Shown in pieces: positions 46,719 through 56,814 of a DNA stretch of 64,000 bases. The stretch covers positions 2,046,001 through 2,110,000 of the forward strand of contig JAULSN010000002.1 of NCBI GenBank assembly GCA_033439765.1, in the 5' to 3' direction. The DNA comes from Lasiosphaeria ovina. Lineage: Eukaryota > Ascomycota > Sordariomycetes > Sordariales > Lasiosphaeriaceae. The notes under the pieces were generated by a model. That model had not been told where the DNA came from and did no database searches. It saw only the letters and a program-made list of their open reading frames with translations. The stretch's first letter is position 1. Each line of letters opens with the position of its first letter. The translations under genes were made by a program, and so were the position numbers.

Positions 46719-48255
46719 CTACGATGCGGGGGCGGCCCCCAGAGTGCGCATCTCCGGCGTCGACAGGAGACGGTATCTATCCTCTGCTATGAGACGCTTC
46801 GTCGTGACCCGATCGGGATAGTTGCGCATGAACATGTTGGTGAAGTGGGTTCCATAGTGGATGCCCTCCTGCTCCTTGCCCCGGCCGAGCCGCATGCCCC
46901 CGGAGACCTTGTCGAGAGGCTTCAAGACGGCTTGGAAGCTGGGCTCGTGGAAGTAGGCAAGCGCGAACCGTTCTCGCGTATTGAGGCCGACCTTGTGTGG
47001 TGTGGCGGTGAGAAAGTCGTTGGTGAGATACTGCATCATATCTCCTGATATTCCCCTCTAAGTATCAGCAGCTGCGAGGGCAAGGCATCTTCACGCATGG
47101 TCCACATACCGAGAATGACAGTATGCACTCCTTCTACTGGGGGGATGTAGATCCAACCGTCGTCATCTTCCTTCAGACCAGCCGCGCTCTTTTCCCAGTT
47201 TGCAAACCTCTCCCTCTGGTCGGGACGGCGAACGAAGAGACCTGGCATGGCCCAATCAGTCAGCGTGTCTCAGGCACCATGCATCAGGGTCTCAGTTCCT
47301 GCTCACCTCCCACATCGTCTTGCGCAGAAATCACGAGCAGGCCGTAGTCTGTGTGGGAGCCAATGCCCCGACCCTCCTTGCCTTTGCCATTGGTGGCATT
47401 TCGCGGGGGAAATCTGAAAACCACAACGAGTGAGACACTGAACGGTCGGATGCGGGGGGGCTCGTATCACGGCAGACACAAGAAGCTGGCTTGGGAGGCT
47501 TACCGGAGGACGCGTGTGTGGTGCCACCCATCGCGGGTGTAGCGTGTCAGGGATCCCGGCGATACCTCCAGGCCAAGCTCGGCGAGCTGGAGCAGCTTCT
47601 CCCCCTCAGCGCCGAGGCTTTCATTGTAACGCACCATTGGCTCTTTCATGTCGACATCGGGCCAGGGGCAAGGACCATGGCACGGCCACTTCGCACGGAC
47701 TCGGGGATCCGACAGATCCAGGTCCTTGGTGATGGTAAAAATCTCCGAGTAGTCGGCAATGCCGTCTGTCACCTCCTCTCCCGACGCGATGTAGCCTGCG
47801 TAACTCTGCGAGTCAACACAGACCGCTTTCTCGCTGTGCTGCTTTCTGAAGAACCGACGACTGGCCAGTTTGGCGTCTTGCCAAAGCGAGATGTGCTTGT
47901 CGCTCATAGCAATCTGGACAATGCCATCTTGGCGCCACGCTCCAACGAGAGCCTGGCCAAGTTTCACGTCGCCGGCCGTCCCCGTGACACGCTCCGGTAG
48001 TTTGAAGGTGTCGAGATTGGCGACTTGGGCCTTGAATCCGGGCGGCATCGTCTTGGCTAGACGGCCGTCAATGCTCGACGGGGGTCCACGCTCCCGGGAC
48101 TTGAGTGTAGCGAGCTGGGCTGTCTTGGCATTGAACCCGGGCGGCATAGCCATCCCAAAGAGTCCAGGGCCATGTGTCACTGTGCTCAGCATGGCTTTGC
48201 CACTCAGGCCCTGTCGGCCGAGGACAGGGATCGAACGAGGCAGAATGCTCTGCAT
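46719..48255 (-). CDS. efe: Ethylene-forming enzyme homologue (2-oxoglutarate/Fe(II) oxygenase)
   Basis: Four exons (48255-47504, 47413-47307, 47241-47110, 47044-46719) give 438 aa, all introns GT-AG and in phase. The body from about residue 80 follows the bacterial/fungal ethylene-forming enzyme closely: DTFKLPERVTG, YAGYIASGEEVTDG, WPCHGPCPWP, LTRYTRDGWHHTRVLRFPPR, GSHTDYGLLVISAQDDVGGL, TPHKVGLNTRERFALAYFHE and IHYGTHFTNMFMRNYPDR. Iron ligands are H271, D273 and H347; R356 would bind 2-oxoglutarate. The enzyme converts 2-oxoglutarate to ethylene and CO2 and couples this to arginine oxidation. The homologue has an N-terminal extension of about 80 residues absent from the roughly 350-residue bacterial enzyme. 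True ethylene formation versus another 2-OG reaction cannot be decided from sequence alone. Confidence 0.88.
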
Positions 48256-50164
48256 CTTGGTCTTGGGAGTGTTCAGAGTGGCGGTGGGCGAACGGCGGCG
48301 TAGATCTGTCGTGTGTTGGACCAGATACCAAGAGCTGCGGGTGAACAGAGAATGTGCAGAGTACGGTGTGTGATGTTGGAGGAGGTTTTCTCCTTTTTAT
48401 CCTGTCACCATCAACATTGCCCCGCTAAGGTCGGCCTCTGTTCGGAGGCAACCACGGGGGATCCGTCCTATCAGATGCTGCCGTGTAGTTGTCATTTTGT
48501 CTTGGAGCAAAGATCCGGCATGCATGAGAAACTGTCCTGGTGGGATGTGTTAGATGCCTCCCTGCATCCGAATCTACCGCTCCAGGTTGGGATGTATCGG
48601 TGTGCCGCGTAACCATGTCCGCCAGTCTCGTCTAAACTTGCCAAACCGGCAGCATGCTCCCATCTCAGCTTGATCAGGTTGCTCGGGCTTTATTGGTGCT
48701 GCCGCACGACCAGAGACAACCTCTAAACCACCGGAATCGGACGCACGACTTGCGCAACTTGGGTTTTGATGATCCCATTTCCGTCCTCGATAGCTGCTTC
48801 CGGCCGCGACTTTGCCAAGCGAGACTACTTGTCCAATTCAGATCGGCAAAGCAAGCGATTTCGTAAATGGCCGGCGGTACACGGCATGGGTAACGCAGGT
48901 GTTCTGTGCTAATGCTGAGTGTCGTCGCATGGCCGTCTGGCCAAATAGTATGACAAGGCGTGCTCGAGGGACTGACTCCATGTTCTAAGCCCTCGCTAGG
49001 ATAGCCTGCATGTCACATGTGTGTTTTGTTTACCACTGGATCCTTAGTAAATCTGCAGTGGCAAGCGAACACGAGCGACTCTGGTCTGGTTCGGTAACTT
49101 TAGGTTGGTCGCGGAGGGATCGCTGGACTCTTGGTGTGTCCCAAGCTCGGCCAGCAAGCTGCTGTTCCGCTGCTATCCTTCTGCTGTCTTGCCGCAGCCA
49201 ACGATTTGAAGACACGGAAATGGTCTGAAGAGATTATCAAGGCTGGGCAAACTTGACGCTGTACGCTAGATACGACTTTAGATTCCTGCTTTTGGTCTGC
49301 GAAGACATCATAGTCATGCCATACCTATCCGATTGTAGGATTACCTCCCATGGCGAGCCAGCCAAGGCGACCGTCAGAAAGGTCGATGGCGCCATTGTCG
49401 GTAGCGGCAGCACGGCGCCTCTTTCGTTTGGCCCTCGTCTCCCTTGGCCATGCATCAGTATGCGCGACATTTGGAGCACAAAGCCGCATCTCGATGGAAG
49501 ACCATCATCGAGATGCGATGCTTGCCTCTTCAGGCGCTCTCAATTTCCAATCAGCAGCTCCGTTCACATTCCGAGTCGGTCGTGCAATGTCGTAAGGAAT
49601 CTTAAGGCTGATACTCAAGCTGTCGGGCTCAAAAGTTTGTCCAGAGCCAGTTCGTCAATCGGCCCTTCCCTCCTCGGTCGATCATCCTTCTTGCCTGGAA
49701 GAGCGGTTGCGTCAACTTTGTTGTGGTCGGCTGACTATGACGGAAATCGGCGAAGGTTGGGATCAGCAGTGGGCAGCAGCGAAGGGTGGGTGTGTTCAAG
49801 TGTGGGAACTTGGACTTGGAAGCAATAATTTGGGCAGCGGGGATGCGGAATGTTCTTTCTATTTTTTAACAGAAAAAGAAAAAAAAAAGAAAGTCTACCT
49901 ATGCGGTGATCGTACATGATGAAATGACCCATGCCAAGGTTCCGGAGCAGACTTCTGCTGCCAACGCTTTCCAGCTCTTGGTCTGCGTTTTTCCGGTCCA
50001 TTCCGGGCCCATTAGAAATTAGCCTTGATGCTATACAGTGTATTATTGTTGGTCATTGAGCCTTGACCAAGGCCTTGTTCCTCCTCTGCCATAAACGCAG
50101 GGAAAACATGCAAGAAAGAAAAAAATGGGAGAGGACACACGCGCATGCCCACACGCGTACACGA
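48256..50164. other. Intergenic, nothing supported
   Basis: Upstream of the oxygenase gene. A 191-codon plus frame at 49253-49828 starts only at TTG and has no motif, so I do not call it. A short A-rich run lies at about 49870-49892. Confidence 0.45.
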
Positions 50165-51085
50165 TCATGCAAGACGCCAAGGCCTGGGCCGAGAAGAGCG
50201 GCGCACAAGGGTAGTCCCGTTCCACGGAGGATATGTCGTGTGCCAAAGGCCGTCGTCAAAACTTGAGCTGCTGCTGGCACTGATGCTAAATGCCGTGGTG
50301 GTGGGAACGGGTTCGGGAAATGTGGTGAATTGCGTAACAGACAGAGATGTCGTCTGCGAAACCAAGAGCGCATCACTTGAAGAGGTCGTAGCGGGAACTG
50401 AGGTTGGCGTTGTTGTTGGAGTTGTTGTTGGAGTTGTTGTAGTTGTTGTTGGAGTTGTTGTTGGAGTTGGAGTTGTTGTTGGAGTTGTTGTTGGAGTTAT
50501 TGGCGTAGTTGTTGTTGGCGTAGTTATTATTGGCGTTGTTGTTGGTGTTGACGTAGATGTTGGTGTAGATGTTGTGGATAATATCGTAGAGCTTGATGAC
50601 GAGACCGTCTCCAACTGCCCCTTTGATTTGGCGGGCAGCAACGATGATGTTGATAGAGGCTCCTGGCGGGTGACAGTGGTGGTAGTTGTTGGTTGTGGCT
50701 TGATGTCGACGACCGACACCGTTTTGGTGACAACGAGAGTGTCTGTGACGTGGTCGGTAGTTTTTGGTGGCGACGACACGTAGATTGTCTCTAGAGACGT
50801 CTTTGGCGGAGGAGTCTCGATCACGGTTTTTACCACAGTGACTGAGCCGCCCGACCCATTTCCTGAGCCTGAACCTGAGCCCGAGCCCGAACTACCGGAC
50901 CCGCCAGAATTTCCCGAGCCCCCGGGGCCGGAGCCCCCTCCGTTTATGGGGACAACCGAGTATGTTGCTCTCGGCGCCAAGACGACTGTTCGCGGCAACC
51001 GAGGCTCATTCAATGGTAAAGAGTGACAAGGTGCGAGAATGGCAGCAACTGCAAAAAGCAACGAGGCAAGCTGGTTGAGGCGCAT
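50165..51085 (-). CDS. Secreted Thr/Pro-rich protein
   Basis: A single exon encodes 306 aa from the ATG at 51085. A signal peptide (MRLNQLASLLFAVAAILAPC, cleavage near CHS-LP) precedes a Gly/Ser-rich segment, then V-T-V-V-K-T-V-type strands, then about 70 residues of Thr/Pro/Ser repeat encoded by AACACCAACA-like DNA (about 50400-50580), and a C-terminal part with LWHTTYPPWNGTTLVRR. The Thr/Ser-rich section should be heavily O-glycosylated and extended. There is no C-terminal hydrophobic stretch, so a GPI anchor is unlikely. A cell-wall or extracellular role is inferred. No domain is recognised. Confidence 0.75.
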   Translation of the reverse strand: MRLNQLASLLFAVAAILAPCHSLPLNEPRLPRTVVLAPRATYSVVPINGGGSGPGGSGNSGGSGSSGSGSGSGSGNGSGGSVTVVKTVIETPPPKTSLETIYVSSPPKTTDHVTDTLVVTKTVSVVDIKPQPTTTTTVTRQEPLSTSSLLPAKSKGQLETVSSSSSTILSTTSTPTSTSTPTTTPIITTPTTTTPITPTTTPTTTPTPTTTPTTTTTTPTTTPTTTPTSVPATTSSSDALLVSQTTSLSVTQFTTFPEPVPTTTAFSISASSSSSFDDGLWHTTYPPWNGTTLVRRSSRPRPWRLA

Positions 51086-52347
51086 CGTGGACAGTTTGCC
51101 CTGGTCGAGTCGAGATGCGCGACGCGCAACAGAAGCGGCTCAGGGGAATCCCAAAGAGTGACCACGGCAAGGCTTCTTGACCAGGGCCGGCTGCAGGGAA
51201 AATCGCACAGCGGAGCGGATGAGGGTGGAGGAATTACGAAATACCAAACCTTGGAATGCGATTCTCCGTCTATTTAGCACTCGAAAGGCATGCCATAATG
51301 CAGGTGGCTGGCCGAGGACGAGAGGGGCTTGCTTGCACGACTCTGAGACCGACCGAAATTGAGGTGGTTGATGTTTCCAGCCGGGCGGTTGAGGCGGCGG
51401 GCGTCGGCGTTAGCTCCAGTGCCCCAATTTCCCCCAGCCACCCCGGTCGTGATCCCCAGGGGCATCCCGTCGTCGCATGCGCAAGGGGCGATAACCCAAT
51501 TGCACTTCAATCTCCTTTGCGCCCAGCGAACATTATTGGTCTTCGCGCACAAAAAAAGACTTCCAGCATCACGGACGGTGGTTAATTGGCGAGATGGACT
51601 AAATTGGCAAAGCTTGGAACCTGAAGTGCTCCGTATCTTCCTGGTGACCGAGCTTCTATTGGTGCACGGCGATTTGGCAGTTTGAATGACAGGGGTTTGG
51701 CAGCTGGCGGGACCTGAGCACGGCCTAAGCCGGGCCTCCTCCAGTCTTTGCGCTTGCGTGCTTGCGCGCGTCAACAGCTTCCATGTGCGGCACATCGTGT
51801 TCCCATCGCGCAGCAGGATCTAAAAAACATGGGAGGCGTGCTGGATTCCCGGGCTTGCTCCGGCGCGGCCAAGAGCCGACTGCACAGCTAGCAAGCAAAT
51901 GGATTCCGCGTGGTTCGATGATGCGTGTGGGGTGAAGAACTGCCTTGGCGGTAGGTAGCCTGTTGCTAAGCCACATCTTGACGCAAATCCGCCCGCCTCA
52001 CTGGTACTGGTGTCGGAGGCGATCAGCTGCTCGGCCTGGAAGGCAAAAAGGGACAAAAAATAGCGGCCTCTTGATCTGCAGACCTGAGCCACATGTATAT
52101 TTTCCTGTTTTCCTTTCGTCCATCTTGAACTACTTCTGGAACTTGCTCCTATATCTTTCCTTGCCGTTGCAGCCGTGTTTGGGGGCGAGCCTCAGTCTTT
52201 TTGTTCAAACAAAAACAACCCCTCCCCCGCACCTGAGCGCATTGTGAGAATACAAGATCCTGCTCTCCATTGCTGGACACCCAACGTCACCAGCTGTCTG
52301 CGCCGTACCAACAAGACCGGTATAGAATCTTGAGCTACCTTTTTGCA
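51086..52347. other. Divergent promoter region of secreted-protein and annexin genes
   Basis: Non-coding. A 173-codon minus frame (51274-51795) has no motif and is rejected. Confidence 0.45.
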
Positions 52348-54054
52348 ATGTCTTATCAAGGTTATCCTCCATACGGTCGTACGTTTTCTTTCTTTCTCTA
52401 TTCTGCACATCCTCAAGGCTCGTGTCAGCAGCCACCAGGCGGGACGCAGCTACATTGAATGGTGCTTGGCTAACATGCAGCAGAACAACCTCCTCCCCCT
52501 GGAGGAGGTTATTATCAACAGCCACCTCCTCCCCAGCAGCCCCCCTACGGCGCGCAATCTCCTCAACCACCTTACGGCGCGCCATCTCCCCAACCGCCTT
52601 ACGGCGCGCCATCCCCTCAACCACCTTACGGCGGCCAGCTTGCTCCCCAGGGCCAATACTATCAACGGCCCCCTCAAGGTTACGGACAACCGCCGCAACA
52701 TTCTCCTCAGCCCGGCTACGGCGCTCCATCCCCTCAACCGTACGGTTCCCCAGCGCCTCCGCAGCAGTACGGTGCCTCTCCTCAGCCCGGCGGCTACTAT
52801 CCGTCGCCTCAACAGCCGGCGGGATACGGACAGCCGCCGCCGCCGCAGCAATATGGTGGTCCGTCGCCCCAGCCGTACGCCTCCCCGGTTCCACCGCAGT
52901 TCGGCACTCCTTCCCCGGGCTACCCGCAACCGCCACCAGGGCCATACGGGCAGCCTTCGCCTCAGTATCCCCCCTACGCGCAGCAGTATCCCCCGACGCC
53001 TCCGTCGCTCGGGTACGGCCCTCCTCAGATCATCCAATATTCGGGCGCGGCCGACGCGAACGCGCTGAGGGCGGCCATGAAGGGCTTCGGGACGGACGAG
53101 AAGCTGCTCGTCCGGGTCCTGGCGGACAAGGATCCCTTGCAGGTTGCGACGATCCGCGACGCGTACTCGCAGCTACATGGCCGTAATCTCGAGGCGGACA
53201 TCAAGAGCGAGGTGAGCGGCTGGTTCGAGTTCGGGCTGCTGTCTATCGTCCGCGGGCCCCTGCAGACGGACGTGTTCATGCTGCACGAGGCCATGTCGGG
53301 GCCGGGCACCAAGGAGAAGGTCCTCAACGACGTGCTGCTCGGGCGGTCCAACGCCGACCTGAACGCTATCAAGGGCGCCTACCAGCTCACCTACCGCAAG
53401 CGGCTCGAGGACGACGTGCGCGGCGACCTCAGCATGCAGACGGAGCGGCACTTCATGATTGTGCTCGGAGCGCAGCGCGCCGAGGACTCGGCGCCCGTCG
53501 TCAAGGCCGAGGTCGACCGCGACGTCAACGAGCTGTACAACGCGACCGAAGGCAAGATCGGCACCGACGAGATGAAGGTGTGCAGCATCCTGAGCACAAG
53601 GAACGACAACCAGATACGCGCCATCGCTGCCGAGTACCAGAAGAAATACGCGAGGAACTTGGAACACGTCATCCGCAAGGTAAGCAGGACACACACGCCG
53701 GGGGAAGGGGTTAAGAGGGGGCTTATTTCGGTGTAGTCCAAGACTAACACACTTTTTCTCACAAAGGAATTCTCGGGCCACATGGAAGATGCCTTGCTCT
53801 TCCAGCTTCGACACGGACTCGACCGCTATATGCATCAAGCGCAACTTCTCGAGGACGCCATGGCCGGAGCCGGCACCGAGGACACGCTCCTTGTGAGCCG
53901 TGTCGTCCGTTCCCACTGGGACCGGAATAACATGGCCAACGTGAGAGCAGCATATGAACAGCGCTATCGGACAAATCTGGCAAAGCGCATCAAGGGCGAG
54001 ACAAGCGGTCACTACGAGCGTCTGCTGCTAGCTTGCATTGGGGAGAATGTCTAA
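52348..54054 (+). CDS. Annexin with Pro/Gln/Tyr-rich N-terminal tail
   Basis: Three exons (52348-52378, 52481-53679, 53767-54054) give about 505 aa. Exon 1 encodes MSYQGYPPYG. The tail (about residues 10-190) repeats QPPYGAPSP-like units and resembles the disordered tails of lipid-binding proteins such as annexin A7/A11. Four annexin repeats follow: KGFGTDEKLLVRVLADKDPL, a second with SGPGTKEKVLNDVLLGR, a third with GKIGTDEMKVCSIL, and a fourth with AGAGTEDTLLVSRVV. The G-x-G-T loops in repeats 1 and 4 are typical of type II calcium sites; repeats 2 and 3 have the sequence more altered. Annexins bind acidic phospholipids in a Ca2+-dependent way. The exon 2 acceptor is CAGCAG, so two splice forms differing by one residue are possible. 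Confidence 0.92.
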
Positions 54055-56814
54055 AAACCCTGCGATTGATGAGGTCTGGGCGGTGGTGGCCGTGTTTGAT
54101 GAAGATGACGCTGCTGATGAAGGGACAGGTGGAATAAGGCAGAATGATGGGATGGGCACGAAGCGAGCTTCGTTGGGGCGGAGCGGCTGGTTGGACGTTT
54201 TGAATGCCAGGGTTTGAGGGGGGCGGCGCACTTGAAGGCGGCTCTTCGCTCAATTAAATCGGCATATCTTATTTTTATTTTTATTTTGGCCTCGTTCTTT
54301 AGGTTTCTTCTTGTTACTTTTCTATTTCTTTCGGCCGGGGTCCTGGAGGGGGGCTAGCGGCCTCGTACAGTACCTGGAGCTGTTTGACATGTCATAAATA
54401 GCCCCTACCTTGCGCCTCTTTTACGCCTTGACCAAGCACTGAGATCCACCACCTACGACCCCCCCAGAGTCGGCCTGCATGGGATATGCGGCCTTGGGGT
54501 TACACGAGTCTTTGTTTAGATCCCGGTGCATGAGAAATCGGTGGGCCTGCCGCAACTCTCTTCTTTCCCTTCTCGATGCGGCAGCACTAATGGATGGGGA
54601 AACCTTTCCAACTACTACTATTGTACCTTTGCAGTTCTAAACTTGCAAAAAATGCATGTCAGTTTGGGGTTATCGGCTATTTCAAGCCATTGTCCAATCC
54701 ACCGCTGACGACTCGACCGGGGGGCTGCTATTACGACGAGCCAGTGCGAATAGGCAAACTCTTTTTGCCTACCCGCGCTAGCGAGATTGGTGTAACAGTG
54801 GCGTAGCACGCTTTTTTCTTTGTCGGAAGAATACCAAGGCCGCTTGCCTCTCTGCTTGGTCAGTTCGTTCAGCGAGTTTGATGTCGGGGGTTGGCGGCGC
54901 ACTGGCGGCTTCGGGGAGCGGAGAGTTTCTTTTTATTTCTTCTTCTTTTTGAGCCACTCAGCGACATGGGGTCTGCTTTTGCTGTCCTCTTTCTCGCATT
55001 TACCCGACTCGGGGTGCTGAACACCGCAGAGAGCGACGACGAAAGCGCTGTCGTGTCCATTCCCTCCCCCAGCAATTATGGGATCTGGCCTGCGCTGGGA
55101 TGTACCCAGCCAAGCAACAGCAGGGAGCATGAATTGAATGGCACATTGAGTTATTTACGTAAAGTAGTAGCGTGTACTAGGTTTCCGGATGCAGCAGCAG
55201 CTTTGCCCAGGTCCAAACGGCATAAACTAAACGAACATACCGATCGTAATTATCATATGCGCTAGTGAGTACGGAGTAAGTCCGTTTCGACTAAGTAAAA
55301 AAGAGCGCCCCGCTCGTCTCGCACTTTGCGGCGTCTTAATTACGAAGTACCAAATAACGATGGATCCCATCCCACGGGGTACTTTGAAGATACGCGGACA
55401 CAAAAAAAAGATGCTCAGACCACTTTGTCATCTTCGTTGCGTGCGTGGACCTGCTGCAGGGTTCTTCTGGTCATCAAGTATAACATGTGTTTCAGGACAT
55501 GAGACACCACACACTCGACACTCAAGAGAGGGCAGTTATTGCTGCCGTGGTGGGTTTGTTTTTTGGCATTGATAATTATCTCTTGTATTGGGTCATATGC
55601 CGGGTAGGGAGAAAAAGAAGCCGGGGTGGTGGGCCGGTTGCAGTTAAGAAGACGTAACGGAGGAAAGAAGCGGGGCAAAAATAGAAGACACGAATGGATA
55701 CGATTAGAAATCTCGGATCTCGCATACGGACCCTAAGAATAAAAAGACAAGCCTGGCGTGCCTCGAGCCTGCTTCCAGCAAACTGCGAGGGTGGGTCGTG
55801 GGACTGGGGAAAAAAAGAAGTTTTGGGAGAGGCGGAGCATGGGCTCCAACAAGATGGGATCGAGGTACTCGGCCCATTGGCCCCAGCTTGGTGAGAGTTC
55901 TTTGTACTCGGTATTGGTTAGGTAGCAAAATTTTAGATGGAGCCACGGAAGCTAGCTGGATTTGTAACCTGGCTTTAATTAAGTTGTTAATTTTTTATTA
56001 ACCAAGTGGCCGCTCCCCTTTTAACCGAAGCTTACGTGAAAGAAAAACTTTTTAAAGAAACAAGGTACGCTGCGTACTCTTGTAGCGACGCTACCTTCCT
56101 TTTTTATTATTACCTCGATACCTTACCTACTTTACATATTTTTGCTTTGGCCTTCCGCCCCCTCTCCGAAGAAGCAGCTGAAGAAAAGGCGACCCGAGCT
56201 CTTAGCTTCCTCTCGTTGTCGTGCACGCGTGTCCAACCTATCAAGGCGCAATTTCGCGCCCTGGCTATCCCCAAAAGCAAAAGAGGACGACGACAAGTTT
56301 GCAGGTTTGCTCTTTGACAGGGCTTTGCGCCAAAGGGATATCGCTATTTTTCAGTATTGTTCCTTTTAATTCTTATCCGCACCTGGGCTGGAGCTATCGA
56401 CGAGCCACGAACGACACTTGTTTTTTTGGGGGCCGCGCTGGCTTTGCAGCTTTGGCAGGAACGAGCCAAGGCATTGGTAGCCTAACCAATCTTCGGTTCT
56501 TATTCCGCACATTCCTTCCGTACCGCGTCGGACCCAAAGCAGCGCAGCGCGCGGCGAGCGCATGCTGGCGAGAAGGGAAGGATCAGGACCGGGGAAGGTC
56601 GAGGCCGGACGAAACGAAAAGCAGTCAGGTTTAAGCTGTTGTGTTCCAAGGCAAGACAAGGACGAGACAAACGCCAGAGCACCCACCTTCGCCTACCTAC
56701 CTTAGCCACAGCCGAATATCCCGTCGCCACAAATCCGGAAGTCACCCTCGAGCTGCAGAAGTCGAGCGTTGAGACTCGAGCCACAAGGCAAGTTTCAGCG
56801 ATATCACGGCGGCC
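54055..56814. other. Intergenic / 5' leader region, no gene supported
   Basis: 2.7 kb without a convincing coding frame. The part next to 56815 is a GC-rich leader and probably the promoter and 5' UTR of the zinc-finger gene. Confidence 0.4.

Noticed and set aside
49253..49828. 191-codon plus-strand frame
   Set aside because: It begins at TTG, has no ATG in good context near its start, no motif and no splice signals; length alone is within chance for this composition.
51274..51795. 173-codon minus-strand frame in the promoter between the secreted-protein and annexin genes
   Set aside because: No recognisable motif, atypical composition, and several overlapping frames on the other strand.
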